Shown: in pieces, positions 61,017 through 64,000 of the stretch
Numbering within the stretch: position 1 is the first letter of the stretch
Layout of the letters: each line of letters opens with the position of its first letter
Assembly: GCA_036023115.1 (NCBI GenBank)
Contig: JAYKKT010000040.1
Span: forward strand, 6,730,001 to 6,794,000
DNA from: Brasenia schreberi
Lineage: Eukaryota > Streptophyta > Magnoliopsida > Nymphaeales > Cabombaceae
Length of the DNA: 64,000 nucleotides
Reading direction: 5' to 3'
Made by a program: the position numbers and the translations under genes
The notes under the pieces: generated by a model
Told to the model about the DNA's origin: nothing
The model's input: the letters and a program-made list of their open reading frames with translations, nothing else
Databases searched by the model: none

Positions 61017-61835
61017 TGTTAATTGTAACAGGTACACAAGTCATTAGGGCCTGCATTTGAGATGGGACTGGCCCAAGCCACTAGGGCCTGGGGCCAATCA
61101 TGTAGCTATTGGGGGCAGTTGGGCACAACAGCCAACCTTCAAGGCTTCCATTGCATTGTATTTTCCTCTCCTCTTCCTCTATAAATACCGCATAACCTCA
61201 TGAATAAAGATACGTTGTCTTGCACAGCCTTTGTTTGGAATTTGATTTTGTTATTTGGACTCTTGTTGGCTCCGAGTGTGGTCTTTATGCATGACATCTA
61301 TATCTTCCATTGCATTGTATTTTCCTCTCCTCTTCCTCTATAAATACCGCATAACCTCATGAATAAAGAAATGTTGTCTTGCACAACCTTTGTTTGGAAT
61401 TTGACTTTGTTATTTGGACTCGCTCCGAGTGTGGTCTTTATGCGTGACATCCATATTCGGATGCTTTGAGATCTTAGCGTTTTGACAAGTTGTATCGTGG
61501 ACGATTCAACCTTCGATTATCAACAACATTTTATAATGACTTTGTTATTTGGACTCTTGTTGGCTCCGAGTGTGGTCTTTATGCGTGACATCCATATCTT
61601 CCAATGCATTGTATTTTCCTCTCCTCTTCCTCTATAAATACTGCATAACCTCATGAATAAAGAAATGTTGTCTTACACAGCCTTTGTTTGGAATTTGACT
61701 TTGTTATTTGGACTCTTATTGGCTTCGAGTGTGGTCTTTATGCGTGACATCCATATTCGGATGCTTTGAGATCTTAGCGTTTTGACAAGTTGTATCATGG
61801 ACGATTCAAACTTCGATTATCAACAACATTTTACA
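61017..61835 (+). repeat. Copia-2 3' LTR with triplicated promoter/R-U5 region
   Basis: 819 bp against 378 bp in the 5' LTR. The downstream half, from TTCCATTGCATTGTATTTTC, starts at about 61147, 61306 and 61597, giving three TATA boxes TATAAATA at 61180, 61340 and 61633. The final unit ends CAACATTTTACA as in the 5' LTR. Confidence 0.93.
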
Positions 61836-62147
61836 ATGCAACCCTCCTCCTGTATCTGAGCTTGGGACCGGCCATACAATGATGATCCCTTACATGGGCG
61901 GAGTTGCCTGATATGGTAACCTCTGAGAAATTAATACCTGATCAACCATGCCACTTTCACTGTGGTGTAAGCTTGTGTAGCGTGAAGCTTGTCCCAACGC
62001 ATCATCCTATGAAATAGGTGATGTCTTCCCAATAATGACATCTTCACCGGAGACCCTTGTGCCTTACAGATAAAGGATAAGTCATGAGCCGTAGTGAAGG
62101 AACGTACAATTACGCATATTTAATTATATTAAAAGAAATAGAGGATG

Positions 62148-62296
62148 ACTCCGCCCATGTAAGGGATAATCCTTGCATTGCCGATCCCAAGCCCGGATAA
62201 AGGAGGAGGGTTGTGTTAGGCTTCCGACAGCCAGCGTAAAACTTCGTCGGATTTTTATAACATGGATTACAAAATTATCAGCATTGCTTTGGGGCA
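62148..62296 (+). mobile_element. RTE LINE 5'-end fragment (plus strand)
   Basis: ACTCCGCCCATGTAAGGG to GCATTGCTTTGGGGCA matches the first 150 bp of RTE-E closely. It then stops abruptly. No tail or target duplication is seen. Confidence 0.85.
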
Positions 62297-62490
62297 TTAT
62301 TTTCAACAAGCTTTTCATCAAAAATGAGAAAAAAAACAAAAATCTCAAAGCTAGGTAAACTCGCCGGATTCCGACCGACTCATCACGTTTTCCGACTGGT
62401 TCAAGGCTGTCCCAATTCCATAGAGAAGACAGTATGAATGACCCTTTTTAAAGGCCCTTCATCTTATATGGTTGTTACTCAGTCTGTGCA

Positions 62491-62508
62491 GTAACGCTTA
62501 AGCGTTAC
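62491..62508. repeat. Perfect 18-bp palindrome
   Basis: GTAACGCTTAAGCGTTAC is self-complementary. It lies just before the copia-3 similarity begins. Confidence 0.9.
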
Positions 62509-62749
62509 ACTGCGAGTTGGTTGATTTGCCAAGAAAAAAGAATATTATAGGTTGTAAATGGGTTCTCAAAAAGAAGTATAAGGTCGATGGTTCAATCGAC
62601 AAGTTTAAAGCGAGGTTGGTTGAAAAGAATTTTTCGCAAAATGAGGAATAGATTATGTTCAGACATATTCTCCAATTGCAAAATTTGCATCTATCAAAAT
62701 AATCTTGGTGATACTAACATATTATGATTTGGATTTACATCATTTAGAT

Positions 62750-63147
62750 GTAAAAACTATTTTTTTAAAAAGAGATTTAACAACCTGAAGGATATATAGT
62801 CGAAGGCCAAGAGGATAAACTATATAGGTTGAGAAAATCCCAATATGGCCGGAGACAATTACCTCACCAATGATATTTAACTTTTCAAAATGCCATAGTT
62901 AAACTTGGGTTTGTTACTAATGAACTTCACTGTGTATATGTATAATGTAAAAACTATTCTTTTAAAAAGAGATTTAGATGAAATCATCTATATGCAATAA
63001 CGTGAAGGATATATAGTCGAAGGCTGAGAGGATAAACTATATAGGTTGATAAAATCCCAATATGGCCTGAGACAATCACCTCGCCAATGATATTTGACTT
63101 TTCAAAGTTAAACTTGGTTGCTAATGAACTTCACTGTGTATATGTAC
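62750..63147 (+). repeat. Direct duplication of about 195-200 bp in copia-3
   Basis: ATGTAAAAACTATT with AAAAAGAGATTT starts near 62750 and again near 62945; both copies run to AACTTCACTGTGTATATGTA. The second copy has about 20 bp (GATGAAATCATCTATATGC) that the first lacks. Confidence 0.85.
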
Positions 63148-63841
63148 GAAACTGTGGGAGTCACTTTGTCATCTTATCTTTATATGCAAATGACATATTG
63201 TTGATTGAGAATAACAATGAGATGATTGTCAAAACCAACTCATGGTTGAACTCAAGGTTCGAAACGAATGATATGGGAAAGCATCCTGTATCCTAGGTAT
63301 AAAAAATTTTCAAGATAAAGAATCAAAACTTCAATGCTTAAGTTAAGAGAGATATATTAATTATATTCTCAAGAAGTTTAAAAATGAGTGAATGTAAGTT
63401 TGCATCTACACCTATTGCAAAAGGGGTTAAATTGAACAAGGTTGATTGTCCCGTTTAAGGAGACGATAAGCCTAATGTTCCTTATGCATAGGTTGTGAGC
63501 AACCTTATGTATGCTATGTTGTGCACAATACCTGATATCAGCTTTGTTGTTGATCTTGTAAGTAGATATCAAAGTAATCCTAGATGACAATATTGGATGC
63601 TGTGAAGAGGATTTTAAGATATCTTAAAGAAACAAAAGACTTAGAAACTTTGTTTTCAAGCAGATGAACTGAAAGTGTTAGGATACTCATATGCTAACTT
63701 TGTTGGTAAGAAAAATAATAGCAAATCAAGCTTAGAACAAATATTTTTATTTGGAGGTAGTTCAGTTTCTTGTGTATGCAATAAATAAGGATGTGTAGCG
63801 TTACACAAGAGGCTAAGTATATTGCTTGCAATATCGGTGCT

Positions 63842-63979
63842 ACTTGTGCCGTTTGGATAAACCGCTTCATATGTGATTTGAAGCTAGATATAACCAACGA
63901 GCGAGTTGTTACTTGTGCCGTTTGGATAAACCGCTTCATATGTGATTTGAAGCTAGATATAGCCAACGAGCGAGTTGTT
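63842..63979 (+). repeat. 69-bp in-frame tandem duplication in copia-3
   Basis: Two copies of a 69-bp unit, 63842-63910 and 63911-63979, start ACTTGTGCCGTTTGGATAAA and differ by one base (ATAACC against ATAGCC). It repeats 23 codons of the RNase H domain. Confidence 0.95.
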
Positions 63980-64000
63980 ATATATTATGATAATAGTGCA

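Larger units (their letters stand above)
54101..61835 (+). mobile_element. Copia-2 LTR retrotransposon, with hAT-1 inside
   Basis: A complete copia insertion on the plus strand. The 5-bp TSD ATGCA is at 54096-54100 and 61836-61840. The 5' LTR is 54101-54478 (378 bp) and the 3' LTR 61017-61835 (819 bp, internally repeated). It is followed by a primer-binding site at 54479 and preceded by a purine tract at 61008. Order gag - integrase - RT - RNase H marks it as Ty1/copia. Protease and most of gag/integrase are deleted, integrase is triplicated and the RT is frameshifted, so it is dead. The hAT-1 element sits in gag. Confidence 0.95.
54007..61910 (-). mobile_element. RTE-F, internally deleted LINE split by copia-2
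   Basis: Only 164 bp belong to this element: 54007-54100 (the RTE 3' end, AACAACTAAGG and CATGGATTATTTGTTT on the plus strand) and 61841-61910 (the RTE 5' end, reversed GGACCGGCC ... ATGGGCGGAGT). It is flanked by a 10-bp TSD ATATGGTAAC at 53997-54006 and 61911-61920, in the NRPB2 intron. Copia-2 occupies 54101-61835. Having both termini but no interior suggests a non-autonomous derivative or a post-insertion deletion. Confidence 0.85.
53134..62062 (-). pseudogene. NRPB2: RNA polymerase II subunit 2 (NRPB2) relic, three exon pieces
   Basis: A minus-strand remnant of the second-largest RNA polymerase II subunit. Piece A, 62062-61938: TRVSGEDVIIGKTSPIS, an in-frame TAG where Gln is expected, then DDALGQASRYT and ESGMVDQ, ending at a GT donor. 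Piece B, 53734-53435 (100 codons, open): [77 protein letters not shown]. Piece C, 53247-53134: [38 protein letters not shown] (start of the C-terminal zinc-binding region, C-x2-C). About 85 aa between B and C and the last about 45 aa are missing. A and B are neighbouring exons in order; their intron has been expanded to 8.2 kb by nested RTE-F, copia-2 and hAT-1. The stop and losses make this a pseudogene; the working gene should be elsewhere. Confidence 0.92.
62063..62511. other. NRPB2 intron remnant, RTE end and spacer
   Basis: 62063-62147 is probably NRPB2 intron (the minus-strand acceptor CTGTAAG is at 62063-62069). 62148-62296 is an RTE 5' end. 62297-62511 is spacer with the palindrome at 62491-62508. 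No further NRPB2 exon was found to the right. Confidence 0.6.
62512..64000 (+). mobile_element. Copia-3 pol fragment, runs off the right edge
   Basis: Same family as copia-1 but on the plus strand. It starts in the pre-RT linker (RIL, GCKWVLKKKYKVDGSID) and passes through the RT (LYANDILLIENNNE where YVDD is expected, FETNDMGKH) into RNase H (GYSYANFVGKKNNSKS, TQEAKYIACNIGATCAVW, YYDNSA at the edge). Two internal direct duplications are present (about 62750/62944 and 63842/63911). There are many stops. Confidence 0.88.

Overview
This window is nuclear DNA of a flowering plant. It is AT-rich, has long introns with GT-AG borders, and is packed with retrotransposons. I see no bacterial-type operons, no CRISPR array and no functional RNA gene. 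The genus cannot be fixed from the sequence; the number of RTE-clade LINEs is a possible lineage clue only.

Host genes. (1) 1-7876 (+): the 3' half of a serine carboxypeptidase-like (SCPL) gene in five exons; its 5' half, with the catalytic Ser, lies off the left edge. (2) 27925-42788 (+): a complete 11-exon gene for the 20S proteasome alpha-2 subunit (PAB type). The spliced CDS is 708 nt and encodes 235 aa, although introns 3 and 10 have been swollen by transposons. All other host-gene matches are broken: a lone terminal SCPL exon (10378-10527, -), a SETD9-like SET-domain pseudogene (24090-24920, +), a CIPK protein-kinase pseudogene (44739-45631, -), and a fragmented copy of the RNA polymerase II second-largest subunit NRPB2 (53134-62062, -).

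Mobile DNA explains most of the rest. RTE-type LINEs dominate. They end in a (TTG)n-type tail and have target-site duplications (TSDs) of 10-19 bp. There is one near-full-length copy (48685-51963), several truncated ones, and two tiny end-only copies. Two related hAT DNA transposons (30152-33153 and 54764-58026) have 8-bp TSDs and termini full of CGATACG-like repeats. Three copia elements are present: copia-1 at about 19015-23720, split by a 2158-bp solo LTR; copia-2 at 54101-61835 with both LTRs and an ATGCA TSD; and copia-3 from about 62512 to the right edge. A tRNA-derived SINE family has at least five copies.

Layout. 1-7.9 kb SCPL gene; 8-12 kb intergenic with an SCPL relic and a 152-bp tandem duplication; 12-18 kb a broken RTE interrupted by 2.7 kb of unidentified DNA and LTR-like sequence; 19-24 kb copia-1 and the solo LTR; 24-25 kb SET-domain pseudogene; 27.9-42.8 kb proteasome gene; 44.7-45.7 kb CIPK pseudogene; 46-48 kb SINEs and large microsatellites; 48.7-52 kb RTE-E; 53-62 kb NRPB2 relic whose intron holds RTE-F, which holds copia-2, which holds hAT-1; 62-64 kb RTE 5' end and copia-3.

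I found no new gene system. The strongest results are structural: a nested-insertion stack whose every level is dated by its own TSD, and a recurring habit of 70-300 bp direct tandem duplications, mostly inside the transposons, including a triplicated promoter region in the copia-2 3' LTR.
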